Source of the DNA: Alteromonas sp. IB21
Lineage (GTDB): Bacteria > Pseudomonadota > Gammaproteobacteria > Enterobacterales > Alteromonadaceae
Reading direction: 5' to 3'
NCBI RefSeq assembly: GCF_016405965.1
Contig: NZ_JAEFCD010000001.1
Span: 258,530-322,529 of the forward strand
DNA: 64,000 bases
Part shown: positions 16,737-25,249 of the stretch, piece after piece
Position numbering within the stretch: the stretch's first letter is position 1
Layout: every line of letters begins with the position of its first letter
Notes under the pieces: generated by a model
What the model was told of the DNA's origin: nothing
Seen by the model: only the letters and a program-made list of their open reading frames with translations
The model's database searches: none
Program-made: the position numbers and the translations under genes

Positions 16737-19360
16737 TAGTCACTTAGGTTAGGGCCCAACCATTTCTCGGCTTCTTCCAACGTCCAGCCCTTACGCTTAG
16801 CGTAATCTTCTACTTGGTCAGCCTGAATTTTAGCTACGGCGAAATATTTAGCCTCAGGGTGTGCAAAATACCACCCCGATACCGATGCGCCCGGCCACAT
16901 AGCGTAGCTCTCGGTCAGCTTCATCCCAGTGTGCTGCTCTGCAGATAACAAATCCCAAATCAGCTGCTTTTCGGTATGCTCAGGGCAAGCCGCATAGCCT
17001 GGCGCCGGTCGAATACCCTGATACTTTTCGCGAATAAGCTCTTCATTACTTAATGATTCATCAGCAGCATAGCCCCAGTAATGCTTGCGCACTTGTTCAT
17101 GGAGATATTCGGCAAAGGCTTCTGCGAGTCTGTCGGCCACAGCTTTAACCATAATGCCGTTGTAGTCGTCGCCGGCTTTGATGAAGCTATCTGCCAGCTC
17201 ATCTTCGCCAATACCGCCTGTTACCGCGAATGCGCCTATGTAATCCTCGATACCGCTAAATTTATCGGCGACAAAATCAGCCAAACAATAGTTAGCAAAT
17301 TTGTCTTTTAATGTTTGTTGGCGAAGGTGATGGGCTATACCTTGAACTTCACTTCTCGACTCATCGCTGTAAATTTCAATATCGTCATTAACGCGGTTAG
17401 CAGGAAATAAACCGATAACGCCTTTCGCCATAAGGGTGTTGTCAGCAATAATCTTATCTAACATGGCGTTAGCGTCATTGTATAGCGACTTAGCCTCATC
17501 CCCCACCACTTCATCTTCAAGGATCCGTGGGTATTTCCCAGCCAAAGACCAGGTTAGAAAGAAAGGGGTCCAGTCGATATACTTGCGAAGCGTAGCTAAA
17601 TCAGCAGTGACCGGAGTAACCCCTAAGTTCGCGGGCTTAACTGGTAAGGTAGTAAAGTCAGGCTTAAAGGCGTTTTCTCTGGCCTGTGCTAGCGTCACTG
17701 GCTTACTACGAGGCTTTTTACGTGCATGTTGTTCGCGCACGGTATCGTACTCTTTAGCAAGTTCTTGCGCGTAGATATCACGAGACGCTTTGTTAAGTAA
17801 GCGCTGACATACGCCAACAGCCCTGCTTGCATTAGGCACATACGCAACAGGTGAATGGTAGTTCTGTTCAATTTTTACCGCTGTGTGCGCTTTCGATGTG
17901 GTAGCACCGCCAATAAGTAATGGAATTTCGAAACCTTGACGCTCCATTTCTTTAGCAACGTGAACCATCTCGTCAAGAGAAGGTGTGATAAGCCCAGATA
18001 AACCAATCATGTCTACGTTTTCATCTTTGGCCGTTTGCAAAATTGTTGCCGCTGGCACCATGACGCCCAAGTCAATCACTTCGAAGTTGTTACACTGAAG
18101 TACCACCCCCACAATGTTCTTACCAATATCGTGAACGTCGCCTTTTACCGTGGCTAAAAGAATTTTACCGTTACTCTTCGAATCGTCAGACTTTTCTTCT
18201 TCAATAAACGGCTGTAAGTGTGCCACCGCCTTTTTCATTACGCGGGCCGACTTCACCACCTGAGGGAGAAACATTTTTCCTTCACCGAACAAATCACCCA
18301 CCACGTTCATGCCGTCCATTAACGGCCCTTCAATAACGTGTAGCGGGCGTTCGGCCTGCTGACGAGCTTCTTCTGTGTCTTCGATGATGTAGTCGGTGAT
18401 GCCCTTCACAAGGGCATGTTCTAAGCGCTTATTCACGTCTTGTTCGCGCCAGCTTAAATCTTCTTTTGCTGCCGCTTTACCGTCACCTTGATAGTTAGGA
18501 GCAATGTCTAACAAACGCTCGGTAGCATCGCTTCTGCGATTCAGGATAACGTCTTCAACGGCTTCGCGAAGTTCAGCTGGAATTTCGTCATACACCTCTA
18601 GCTGACCAGCATTTACGATAGCCATGTCCATACCCGCACGAATGGCGTGATACAAAAATACTGAGTGCATCGCCTCTCGGACGGGGTTGTTTCCCCTGAA
18701 CGAGAAAGAGATATTAGAGAGCCCGCCAGAAATATGGGAGTGCGGGCAGGTCTTACGTATTTCCCGGGTTGCTTCGATAAAGTCAACTGCGTAGTTATCG
18801 TGCTCTTCGATGCCCGTCGCTACAGCAAAAATGTTGGGGTCGAAAATAATATCTTCTGGTGGAAAGCCTATTTCTTCTGTTAGCAGTTTGTAGCTGCGCT
18901 GACATATTTCTACTTTGCGAGCTTGTGTGTCCGCCTGCCCTTTCTCATCAAACGCCATAACCACGGTTGCGGCGCCGTAGCGTTTGATCAACTTTGCTTG
19001 ATTTAAGAAAAGCGCTTCACCTTCTTTTAAGCTAATTGAATTAACAATCGCTTTACCCTGTACGCACTTAAGACCGGCTTCTATTACTTCCCATTTAGAC
19101 GAATCAATCATAATGGGCACGCGACTGATATCCGGCTCTGAGGCAATAAGATTCATGAAGGTAATCATGGCTTGCTTGGAATCAAGCATGGCCTCATCCA
19201 TGTTGATATCGATGATTTGCGCGCCGTTTTCTACTTGTTGTCTTGCGACATCAAGCGCGGCTTCATAATCACCATCAAGGATAAGACGTTTGAAGCGAGC
19301 CGAACCCGTTACATTGGTTCGCTCACCTATATTAATAAATGTGGAAAATTCTGCGCTCAT
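16736..19360 (-). CDS. metH: Methionine synthase, pterin- and cobalamin-binding/activation part (MetH part 2)
   Basis: An 874-residue protein equal to E. coli MetH without its homocysteine domain. The methyltetrahydrofolate-binding barrel (about 5-270) opens with [18 protein letters not shown]. The cobalamin domain carries DVHDIG (408-413) with the lower axial His410, preceded by the [22 protein letters not shown] cap. The C-terminal SAM-binding activation domain has [16 protein letters not shown] and [13 protein letters not shown]. It should methylate homocysteine only together with the separate N-terminal part encoded immediately upstream. The start follows GGAGGGCATT. This start is in the same frame as part 1, separated by one amber codon and three sense codons. 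Confidence 0.95.
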   Translation of the reverse strand: MSAEFSTFINIGERTNVTGSARFKRLILDGDYEAALDVARQQVENGAQIIDINMDEAMLDSKQAMITFMNLIASEPDISRVPIMIDSSKWEVIEAGLKCVQGKAIVNSISLKEGEALFLNQAKLIKRYGAATVVMAFDEKGQADTQARKVEICQRSYKLLTEEIGFPPEDIIFDPNIFAVATGIEEHDNYAVDFIEATREIRKTCPHSHISGGLSNISFSFRGNNPVREAMHSVFLYHAIRAGMDMAIVNAGQLEVYDEIPAELREAVEDVILNRRSDATERLLDIAPNYQGDGKAAAKEDLSWREQDVNKRLEHALVKGITDYIIEDTEEARQQAERPLHVIEGPLMDGMNVVGDLFGEGKMFLPQVVKSARVMKKAVAHLQPFIEEEKSDDSKSNGKILLATVKGDVHDIGKNIVGVVLQCNNFEVIDLGVMVPAATILQTAKDENVDMIGLSGLITPSLDEMVHVAKEMERQGFEIPLLIGGATTSKAHTAVKIEQNYHSPVAYVPNASRAVGVCQRLLNKASRDIYAQELAKEYDTVREQHARKKPRSKPVTLAQARENAFKPDFTTLPVKPANLGVTPVTADLATLRKYIDWTPFFLTWSLAGKYPRILEDEVVGDEAKSLYNDANAMLDKIIADNTLMAKGVIGLFPANRVNDDIEIYSDESRSEVQGIAHHLRQQTLKDKFANYCLADFVADKFSGIEDYIGAFAVTGGIGEDELADSFIKAGDDYNGIMVKAVADRLAEAFAEYLHEQVRKHYWGYAADESLSNEELIREKYQGIRPAPGYAACPEHTEKQLIWDLLSAEQHTGMKLTESYAMWPGASVSGWYFAHPEAKYFAVAKIQADQVEDYAKRKGWTLEEAEKWLGPNLSD

Positions 19361-19369
19361 AATGCCCTC

Positions 19370-20437
19370 CTAGTGTACAAACGGCTCTAGGCCTGACAAA
19401 CGCATTTTAGGTTCAAACTGAGGCACTTTTCGCGGTGCAATGCCTTCAACAGCATTGGCAATATCGCGAATATGTTCAGGCGTGCTACCGCAGCAGCCCC
19501 CCACAATATTGACAAGTCCCGATTGGGCCCACTCTTTGATATGTTCCGCCATTTCTGGACCTTCCATATCGTATTCTCCAAATTCATTGGGCAAACCCGC
19601 ATTGGGGTGGGCAGAAATAAGGCACTCGCTAATCGCGGCGACTTCATCGACATATTGTCGCAAAAGGTCTGGACCTAAAGCGCAGTTTAAACCGAAAGAG
19701 AAAGGGCTGATGTGCCGCATTGAGTAATAAAACGCCTCAGCGGTTTGCCCTGAAAGCGTGCGCCCTGAGGCATCGGTAATTGTACCCGATACCATAACAG
19801 GCAGAGACCTACCCAGTTTTTCGAATACAGACTCCACGGCAAACGCCGCCGCCTTAGCATTTAGCGTGTCGAAAATAGTCTCTAGCATGATCAAATCTAC
19901 ACCACCTTCGATAAGTGCTTCGGTCGACTCGCTATAGGCTTCAACTAACTCGTCAAAGGTCACGTTTCGTTTACCGGGATCGTTCACATCTGGCGATATT
20001 GACGCAGTGCGGTTTGTTGGCCCTAGCACTCCCGCTACAAATCGCGGTTTATTCGGCGTTTTTGCCGTGAACTCGTCGGCTGCTTTACGCGCTAACTTTG
20101 CCGCGGCCAGATTAATATCACGAGAATGCGCCTGCATGTCGTAATCAGCCATAGCAATGGTAGTAGCGTTAAACGTGTTGGTTTCGATAATGTCTGCGCC
20201 GGCGTCAAAGTAATCGCAGTGAATCTGGTAGATAATATCAGGCTGGGTAATCACCAGCATATCGTTATTACCTTTTACGTCGCAGTGCCAATCTGCGAAC
20301 TGAGTTCCGCGATAATCGGCTTCTTCTAATTTGTGGCGCTGAATCATGGTACCCATTGCACCATCAAGTATAAGGATACGTTGTTTGGCGGCTTCTGTAA
20401 GCGTTGCCTGCGCGCTTGAATTTGTTCTTTGGCTCAC
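19370..20437 (-). CDS. metH: Methionine synthase, homocysteine-binding part (MetH part 1)
   Basis: A 355-residue homocysteine S-methyltransferase-type barrel matching the first domain of MetH. Zinc ligands are C252 (GLNCALGPD) and C315/C316 ([11 protein letters not shown]). The N-terminal [15 protein letters not shown] block is canonical. It ends [14 protein letters not shown], where E. coli MetH continues RLSGLEP into the pterin domain. The stop codon TAG overlaps the ribosome site of part 2. It starts three bases after the metA stop codon. The pair totals about 1,230 codons, the size of intact MetH. It probably works as a two-subunit enzyme. Read-through of the amber codon is possible but unshown. 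Confidence 0.93.
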   Translation of the reverse strand: MSQRTNSSAQATLTEAAKQRILILDGAMGTMIQRHKLEEADYRGTQFADWHCDVKGNNDMLVITQPDIIYQIHCDYFDAGADIIETNTFNATTIAMADYDMQAHSRDINLAAAKLARKAADEFTAKTPNKPRFVAGVLGPTNRTASISPDVNDPGKRNVTFDELVEAYSESTEALIEGGVDLIMLETIFDTLNAKAAAFAVESVFEKLGRSLPVMVSGTITDASGRTLSGQTAEAFYYSMRHISPFSFGLNCALGPDLLRQYVDEVAAISECLISAHPNAGLPNEFGEYDMEGPEMAEHIKEWAQSGLVNIVGGCCGSTPEHIRDIANAVEGIAPRKVPQFEPKMRLSGLEPFVH

Positions 20438-20440
20438 GTG

Positions 20441-21379
20441 CTACCTCTTTGGCTGTGACTTTTCAGCAAGCTGACTTAAATCGTAAGGAGTGGTCTGATA
20501 GACATAGTAATTCAGCCAGTTTGTAAACAACAGGCTACCGTGTGAGCGCCACTGTACAATAGGAGACTTGGCTGGATCATCTCCTTCAAAATAATTTTTT
20601 GGAATTGCAGGGGTTTGCCCTGCTGATAGATCTCTAAAGTATTCGTCTTTTAGTGTATCAGGATCATACTCTGGATGACCGGTTACGAATACCATTCGCT
20701 TATCATCAGAAGCGACAATATACGCACCAACATCATCTGACTCTGCCACTACGTTTAGACCGTCTACACTGTTGTACTGCGACGTATGAATATGCCCATA
20801 GCGAGAATGAGGGGCGTAGAATGTTGAATCAAAGCCTCTTAATAACTCGTTATTAGGATCATTAACGTTATGCTTAAACACGCCAGAAAATTTCTCATCC
20901 CGTATTTCTCGGGTAACGCCATAAAAGTGATACATCGCAGCGTGAGCAGCCCAACAAAGGTATAGTGTTGAGTTAACATGACGTTGTGCCCACTCCAATA
21001 TTGTGGTCATGGTGTCCCAATACTTCACTTCTTCATAATCAATGAGCGCAAGGGGCGCTCCGGTAACAATAAGACCATCGTATTTTTTGTTCGCTACGTC
21101 AGAGAAGTCGTGATAAAACGCGTCCATGTGCGACTGCGGTGTGTTTTTTGGTGCTTGATTGTCTATACGAATAAGATCCACATTGATTTGAAGCGGTGTG
21201 TTTGAGAGCAAACGAAGTAGCTGTACTTCTGTTTCAATCTTATTCGGCATTAAATTGAGGATACCCACCTCAAGTGGGCGAATATCCTGATTAGCCGCCC
21301 GGTCCATGTCCATGGTAAAAATGTTTTCACCTAATAGTACATTCTGTGCGGGTAACTGCTCAGGAATACGAATTGGCAT
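20441..21379 (-). CDS. metA: Homoserine O-acyltransferase MetA (probable succinyltransferase)
   Basis: The first committed step of methionine synthesis: it activates homoserine with an acyl group from CoA. The 312-residue protein keeps the nucleophile C142 (YLCWAAHAAMY) and H235/E237 (GHPEYD), numbered as in E. coli. Residue 111, which helps select succinyl-CoA (Gly) versus acetyl-CoA (Glu), is Ala here (GAPLALIDYEE). A small residue favours succinyl, by inference. It heads the metA-metH1-metH2-methyltransferase-ppnP operon and has three tandem met boxes about 66-89 bases upstream, so MetJ with SAM should repress it. Confidence 0.95.
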   Translation of the reverse strand: MPIRIPEQLPAQNVLLGENIFTMDMDRAANQDIRPLEVGILNLMPNKIETEVQLLRLLSNTPLQINVDLIRIDNQAPKNTPQSHMDAFYHDFSDVANKKYDGLIVTGAPLALIDYEEVKYWDTMTTILEWAQRHVNSTLYLCWAAHAAMYHFYGVTREIRDEKFSGVFKHNVNDPNNELLRGFDSTFYAPHSRYGHIHTSQYNSVDGLNVVAESDDVGAYIVASDDKRMVFVTGHPEYDPDTLKDEYFRDLSAGQTPAIPKNYFEGDDPAKSPIVQWRSHGSLLFTNWLNYYVYQTTPYDLSQLAEKSQPKR

Positions 21380-21444
21380 AGGGGGCTCCAGTGATAAATT
21401 ACAATACCCGTATTGTGTCTATAACTGGGAATATGTCAACATCT

Positions 21445-21468
21445 TTACGTCTAGACGTCTAAACGTTC
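21445..21468. promoter_or_regulatory. MetJ operator: three tandem met boxes upstream of metA
   Basis: Three adjacent 8-mers read TTACGTCT, AGACGTCT and AAACGTTC. The middle one is the exact met-box consensus AGACGTCT and its neighbours match 6 and 5 of 8. Tandem 8-bp boxes are the binding pattern of MetJ dimers. They lie about 66-89 bases before the metA start. metJ itself is not in the window. Confidence 0.85.
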
Positions 21469-21493
21469 TATGCGAGGGTATCTATCGTTATTA

Positions 21494-21928
21494 TTAATTA
21501 CTTTGTTTATGCACCATGACCAACATTTCCGCTTCTGCTCTTGGTATGTCACAGGCTTCAATAATTTCGTCAATGCTCGCCCCCTGTTTTACAAGCTCTG
21601 CCGCCCGCTGGTAAAGGCGCAAGGAAGGGTCTTGTAATTTAAGCTCGCGAAGCTCATTTTCTATACTCACCTGCTTTTCATCTAATTCTTTAAGATGTCG
21701 AGTGATGACTAACGTTCTTGCCTGCGCTTCAGCTTGCTGATTATTAGCGTTGTTTGCCAACGCTTCTACTCGGGCGAGCGCTTCAATATGTTCAGCTTGG
21801 CTAGTTTCTATAGAAGTACGAAGCTTACGAATGTGCGAGTACAACAAACCCACCGTCACGGCAAGTACAACCATTAACACAATTAAGACTAGTTCTAACA
21901 AGGTAGGTGCAGCAAGCTGCCAATCCAT
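21494..21928 (-). CDS. DUF2802 protein at the end of the chemotaxis operon
   Basis: A 144-residue protein of unknown function. One N-terminal membrane helix (about 9-31, LLELVLIVLMVVLAVTVGLL) is followed by a coiled-coil-like region (about 33-100) and a C-terminal DUF2802-type segment, LYQRAAELVKQGASIDEIIEACDIPRAEAEML, that looks like a small helix-turn-helix. It sits directly after cheW, as in Vibrio and Shewanella polar-flagellar clusters. It is probably co-transcribed with cheW. A role at the pole or with the chemoreceptor array is suggested only by position. Confidence 0.85.
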   Translation of the reverse strand: MDWQLAAPTLLELVLIVLMVVLAVTVGLLYSHIRKLRTSIETSQAEHIEALARVEALANNANNQQAEAQARTLVITRHLKELDEKQVSIENELRELKLQDPSLRLYQRAAELVKQGASIDEIIEACDIPRAEAEMLVMVHKQSN

Positions 21929-21985
21929 GGACGTAACCCTTGGGGAAATGCAGGCAGTATTAAATAATACTGCCCAGTCATTTAT

Positions 21986-22477
21986 TTAGATATTGCTAAG
22001 CTCATCCCACTCTTCATCGCTTAGCAATTTATTAAGGTCAACAAGAATAAGCAACTCGCCATCGCGGTTACTAACGCCCTGAATAAACTTGGCGCTTTCC
22101 TCTGTGCCCACGTTAGGTGCACTGTCAATCTCTGAAGACTTCAAGTAAACCACCTCGGCCACGCTATCAACCAAAATTCCAACGACTTGCTCGTCAGACT
22201 CAATAATTACAATACGTGTGTTGTCTGTTATCTCTGTTGGCGGCAAACCAAATCGTGCACGGGTATCAATCACAGTTACCACGTTACCACGCAGGTTGAT
22301 AATACCTAGTACATAATCAGGCGCACCGGGAACCGGGGCTATTTCGGTATAACGCAATACCTCTTGGACTTGCATTACGTTGATACCGTATGTTTCATCA
22401 CCTAGGCGATACGTAACCCATTGAAGGACTTCGTCATTGCTGTCGGTGGCATTACTACTTGTTCTTTCGTCGGTCAT
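21986..22477 (-). CDS. cheW: Chemotaxis coupling protein CheW
   Basis: A 163-residue adaptor that links methyl-accepting chemoreceptors to CheA at the membrane. The whole protein is one CheW domain: VLQWVTYRLGDETYGINVMQVQEVLR, then LGIINLRGNVVTVIDTRARFGL and VVGILVDSVAEVVYL. I start it at ATG 22477 (MTDERTSS), preceded by GGGAGCCAGG; the in-frame TTG five codons upstream overlaps that ribosome site. It follows parP by a short gap and precedes the DUF2802 gene. Confidence 0.96.
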   Translation of the reverse strand: MTDERTSSNATDSNDEVLQWVTYRLGDETYGINVMQVQEVLRYTEIAPVPGAPDYVLGIINLRGNVVTVIDTRARFGLPPTEITDNTRIVIIESDEQVVGILVDSVAEVVYLKSSEIDSAPNVGTEESAKFIQGVSNRDGELLILVDLNKLLSDEEWDELSNI

Positions 22478-22494
22478 GAACCTGGCTCCCAATA

Positions 22495-23292
22495 CTATGG
22501 CGTCTGGTCGTTACTGCTTAAGCCTTTGTTAAGCATAGATATTAATTCTTCAACGTCAATTAACGCGCACATTTTTTCTTTAACCATCCCCGCTAACCAG
22601 GGACGCTTACCTGTGGACTCGCGCCATTTAACATCATCTGTAGTCAAATTGACCGTATTAACAAGCTTTTCACTTGCCAACCCCCACAAACTTTCTCCTA
22701 ACATTATAAGATATCGGTAGTTGAGCGATTGTGCGAGGTTTTCATCATATTTTTCTGGCATTACCCACTTTGCTGAATCAACTACATTAAGTTTAGACTC
22801 TCTGTGTAGCATTACACCCATAAACCAATCAGGTTTTCCGAAAAGTGGCCCTATTTTTTCTATTTGGTGAATTCCACCCAGGGTAGTCAACGGAACCGCT
22901 AGCGTTAAACCCGCCACTTCAAAGAATAGCGCTTGAAAACGAAAACCGAGAGTATCCTTTAGTGGTACTTTTGATTTAACGGCTGCATCTAAGGCTCTTT
23001 CTTCCAAAGTCTCAGTATGAGTTACCGTCTCTCGATTTTTATCTTCAACATTCTCAAGCGTCGACGTCTCTAAAATCGACGTGACTTTTTCCGCGATAGC
23101 TTCTTCGGCATGTTGCGCTATATCCTGCTTTTCAACACTTATCAGCGTTGATTCGGTGATTTGTTGAGACGCTTGCTCAAGCAACTTAGCCGTGCGCGCA
23201 GTAACATCTTCCGGTGTTTCTGGCTCTTTGAGAAGGCTATCTAAGTAGGCCTCCATCACTTCTTCACGGGCAAAGGGTGATTGCTTGCTCAT
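22495..23292 (-). CDS. parP: ParP: CheW-like protein tethering chemotaxis arrays to the pole
   Basis: This is a 265-residue protein with an acidic, low-complexity N-terminal half (1-115) and a CheW-like C-terminal domain (about 120-255): FRFQALFFEVAGLTLAVPLTTLGGIH, then LMLGESLWGLASEKLVNTV-type segments. In Vibrio, ParP binds the ParC ATPase and the CheA linker and inserts into chemoreceptor arrays at the pole. The gene order cheA-cheB-parC-parP-cheW is the same as in Vibrio, which supports the call over an ordinary second CheW. The CheA here has an unusual triplicated linker motif that may be its partner. Confidence 0.85.
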   Translation of the reverse strand: MSKQSPFAREEVMEAYLDSLLKEPETPEDVTARTAKLLEQASQQITESTLISVEKQDIAQHAEEAIAEKVTSILETSTLENVEDKNRETVTHTETLEERALDAAVKSKVPLKDTLGFRFQALFFEVAGLTLAVPLTTLGGIHQIEKIGPLFGKPDWFMGVMLHRESKLNVVDSAKWVMPEKYDENLAQSLNYRYLIMLGESLWGLASEKLVNTVNLTTDDVKWRESTGKRPWLAGMVKEKMCALIDVEELISMLNKGLSSNDQTP

Positions 23293-23298
23293 TTTTTA

Positions 23299-24063
23299 TT
23301 ACTTCTCCAACACGGTTAACAGCTTCGCATAAGCGGACACACCACGGGTTTTAGGATAGGCAGATGAAATAGGCAATTGCACTAAACTGGCGTCTCTGAA
23401 GTGAGTATCTACGGGTATTACACCTTCCCACACGCGCTCACCATAGTCGCTTAATAACTTTTTGCGAGATGCTAATGCAGCGTTCGTACGCTTATCAAAC
23501 ATAGTTGGAATGATCACTGTATCAAAGGTTTTATTTAATGAACGCCCCATGATCTCCATGGTGCGGATCATTCTATCTAGGCCCTTAAGTGCTAAATATT
23601 CCGTTTGCGTGGGCACTATTACTTTATTGCACGCTGCCAGCGCATTAACCATGAGTACCCCAAGAACGGGCGGGCAATCTATAATTGCCACATCAAATTC
23701 ATCAGCGATTTTGGCAAGGGCTTTTTTTAACACTAGCCCCATTCCCTGTTCGCTGCCCATCGTTCTATCAAGGGTGGCTAACGCCATTGTGGCAGGCAGC
23801 ACATACAGGTTGTCTAACTTCGTTGGACTTAGACAATCCATAACCTTATCGGCAGTAAGTGAATTAGACTGAATAAAAATATCGTAAACTGAATGACTAG
23901 TCGCTTCAGCGTCAATACCGAAATAATAACTTAGAGAGGCATGAGGGTCGGTATCGATCATAAGCACACGTTTACCCTGCTCTGCAAGCAAACCACCAAG
24001 GCTCACTGTCGTGGTCGTTTTTCCCACTCCGCCTTTTTGATTTGCTACAGTCCACACTTTCAT
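23299..24063 (-). CDS. parC: ParC: ParA/MinD-family ATPase that positions chemotaxis arrays
   Basis: A 254-residue ParA-type ATPase. The deviant Walker A motif KGGVGKTTTTVSLGGLLAEQG starts at about residue 10, followed by RVLMIDTDPHASLSYYFG and Walker B-like VAIIDCPPVLGVL. It is a Soj/ParA relative, but its site between cheB and parP identifies it as ParC, which recruits chemoreceptor arrays to the cell pole. Six bases separate it from parP. No parB gene or parS site is near, arguing against a chromosome-partition role. Confidence 0.88.
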   Translation of the reverse strand: MKVWTVANQKGGVGKTTTTVSLGGLLAEQGKRVLMIDTDPHASLSYYFGIDAEATSHSVYDIFIQSNSLTADKVMDCLSPTKLDNLYVLPATMALATLDRTMGSEQGMGLVLKKALAKIADEFDVAIIDCPPVLGVLMVNALAACNKVIVPTQTEYLALKGLDRMIRTMEIMGRSLNKTFDTVIIPTMFDKRTNAALASRKKLLSDYGERVWEGVIPVDTHFRDASLVQLPISSAYPKTRGVSAYAKLLTVLEK

Positions 24064-24090
24064 GATTTTTTTCCGTTGGTGTCTAAAACG

Positions 24091-25221
24091 CTAGCGCATC
24101 TCGGTTAGAACGCAACTACCTATATCGTCAATGTTAATATTTTTGCTCGATATATTAGCAACAGCCACTGCCTGCGGCATGCCATACACAACACAAGAGT
24201 CTTGATCCTGCGCCCAAATGGTCGCCCCCTTGTCTTTCAACAAACGACACCCTTCCCGACCGTCAGCCCCCATACCTGTCAAGATAATGCCCAAAACGTC
24301 GCCACCAAACGTTTTCGCCAGCGAGCCGAACGTGAGGTCGACGCTAGGTTTATAATTTACCTTTTCGTTCGCACCGGCATCGGTTATCACGATGCTTTTA
24401 TTCAGGCCGATGTTTTCTATCAGCATCTGCTTGCCACCTGGCGCAAGATAAGCATGACCAGGTTTTAATATGTCGCCATGCTCAGCTTCTTTTACGCTTA
24501 TGTTACAGTTAGAATTCAACCGTTGCGCGAACGCTGTAGTAAACGTACCTGGCATGTGTTGAACAAGCAAAATAGGGTAAGCAAAATCTGCCGGTAAAGG
24601 CGCAAGCACTTTTTGAAGTGCAACTGGCCCGCCAGTCGAAGCGCCAATGGCTAAACACTTGTAGCGTTTACCCGATGCTCTGACCGACGATACGGTTGGT
24701 TGCTTTGCTGCATCTTTATGCCCGGACAATAATCCAGAGGTTTTAAAGAAAGCCTGCTTAGGTGCATTATCCGGAAGCTGTCTCGTTTCTGTTGCTCTAA
24801 ATAACGGACGTCTAAGACCAACGCCTCGCCGCGCTATCAACCTAACTTTAGTGCATAATAAATGAGAAGCTTCTTTTCTATCTTGCGCAATGTCTTCGAA
24901 TTTCTTAGGCAAGAAATCGAGCGCACCTGCTTCAAGAGCATCAAGCGTAGCTTGAGCGCCATGGTAGGTTAAGGACGAGAACATGAGAATGGGCGTAGGC
25001 TTTTTATCCATAATAGCCTTCACAGCAGAAATACCATCCATTACCGGCATCTCGACATCCATTGTTATTACGTCCGGCTTAAGCGCTTCTGCTTTTTCCA
25101 GTGCATCGCGCCCATTTCGCGCTTCCCCAACAACTTCAAGCTCTCTATCGCTGTCGAGTATTTCTCTTACCCGACGACGATAAAATGTCGAGTCGTCCAC
25201 CACAAGGACTTTAAAGACCAT
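24091..25221 (-). CDS. cheB: Chemotaxis response regulator / protein-glutamate methylesterase CheB
   Basis: A 376-residue enzyme that removes methyl groups from chemoreceptors and deamidates Gln. The receiver domain (1-120) has the phospho-acceptor D55 (ITMDVEMPVMDG). A linker follows, rich in Lys, Ser and Gln. The catalytic domain has S195 (AIGASTGGP), H222 (VQHMPGTFTTAF) and D320 (TGMGADGREG). All catalytic residues are present. It is placed between cheA and parC with short gaps. No cheR lies in the window. Confidence 0.97.
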   Translation of the reverse strand: MVFKVLVVDDSTFYRRRVREILDSDRELEVVGEARNGRDALEKAEALKPDVITMDVEMPVMDGISAVKAIMDKKPTPILMFSSLTYHGAQATLDALEAGALDFLPKKFEDIAQDRKEASHLLCTKVRLIARRGVGLRRPLFRATETRQLPDNAPKQAFFKTSGLLSGHKDAAKQPTVSSVRASGKRYKCLAIGASTGGPVALQKVLAPLPADFAYPILLVQHMPGTFTTAFAQRLNSNCNISVKEAEHGDILKPGHAYLAPGGKQMLIENIGLNKSIVITDAGANEKVNYKPSVDLTFGSLAKTFGGDVLGIILTGMGADGREGCRLLKDKGATIWAQDQDSCVVYGMPQAVAVANISSKNINIDDIGSCVLTEMR

Positions 25222-25249
25222 GGATTACTATTCCTATTAATTCATCGCC

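Noticed and set aside
16736..20437. metH as a frameshifted pseudogene
   Set aside because: Both parts keep all catalytic residues, are in the same frame, and part 2 has its own good ribosome site and start codon.
21380..21493. SAM riboswitch upstream of metA
   Set aside because: The leader is short and lacks the conserved riboswitch stems; the tandem met boxes explain regulation.
23299..24063. Chromosome-partition ParA
   Set aside because: It lies between cheB and a CheW-like parP gene with no parB or parS nearby, the known context of ParC.
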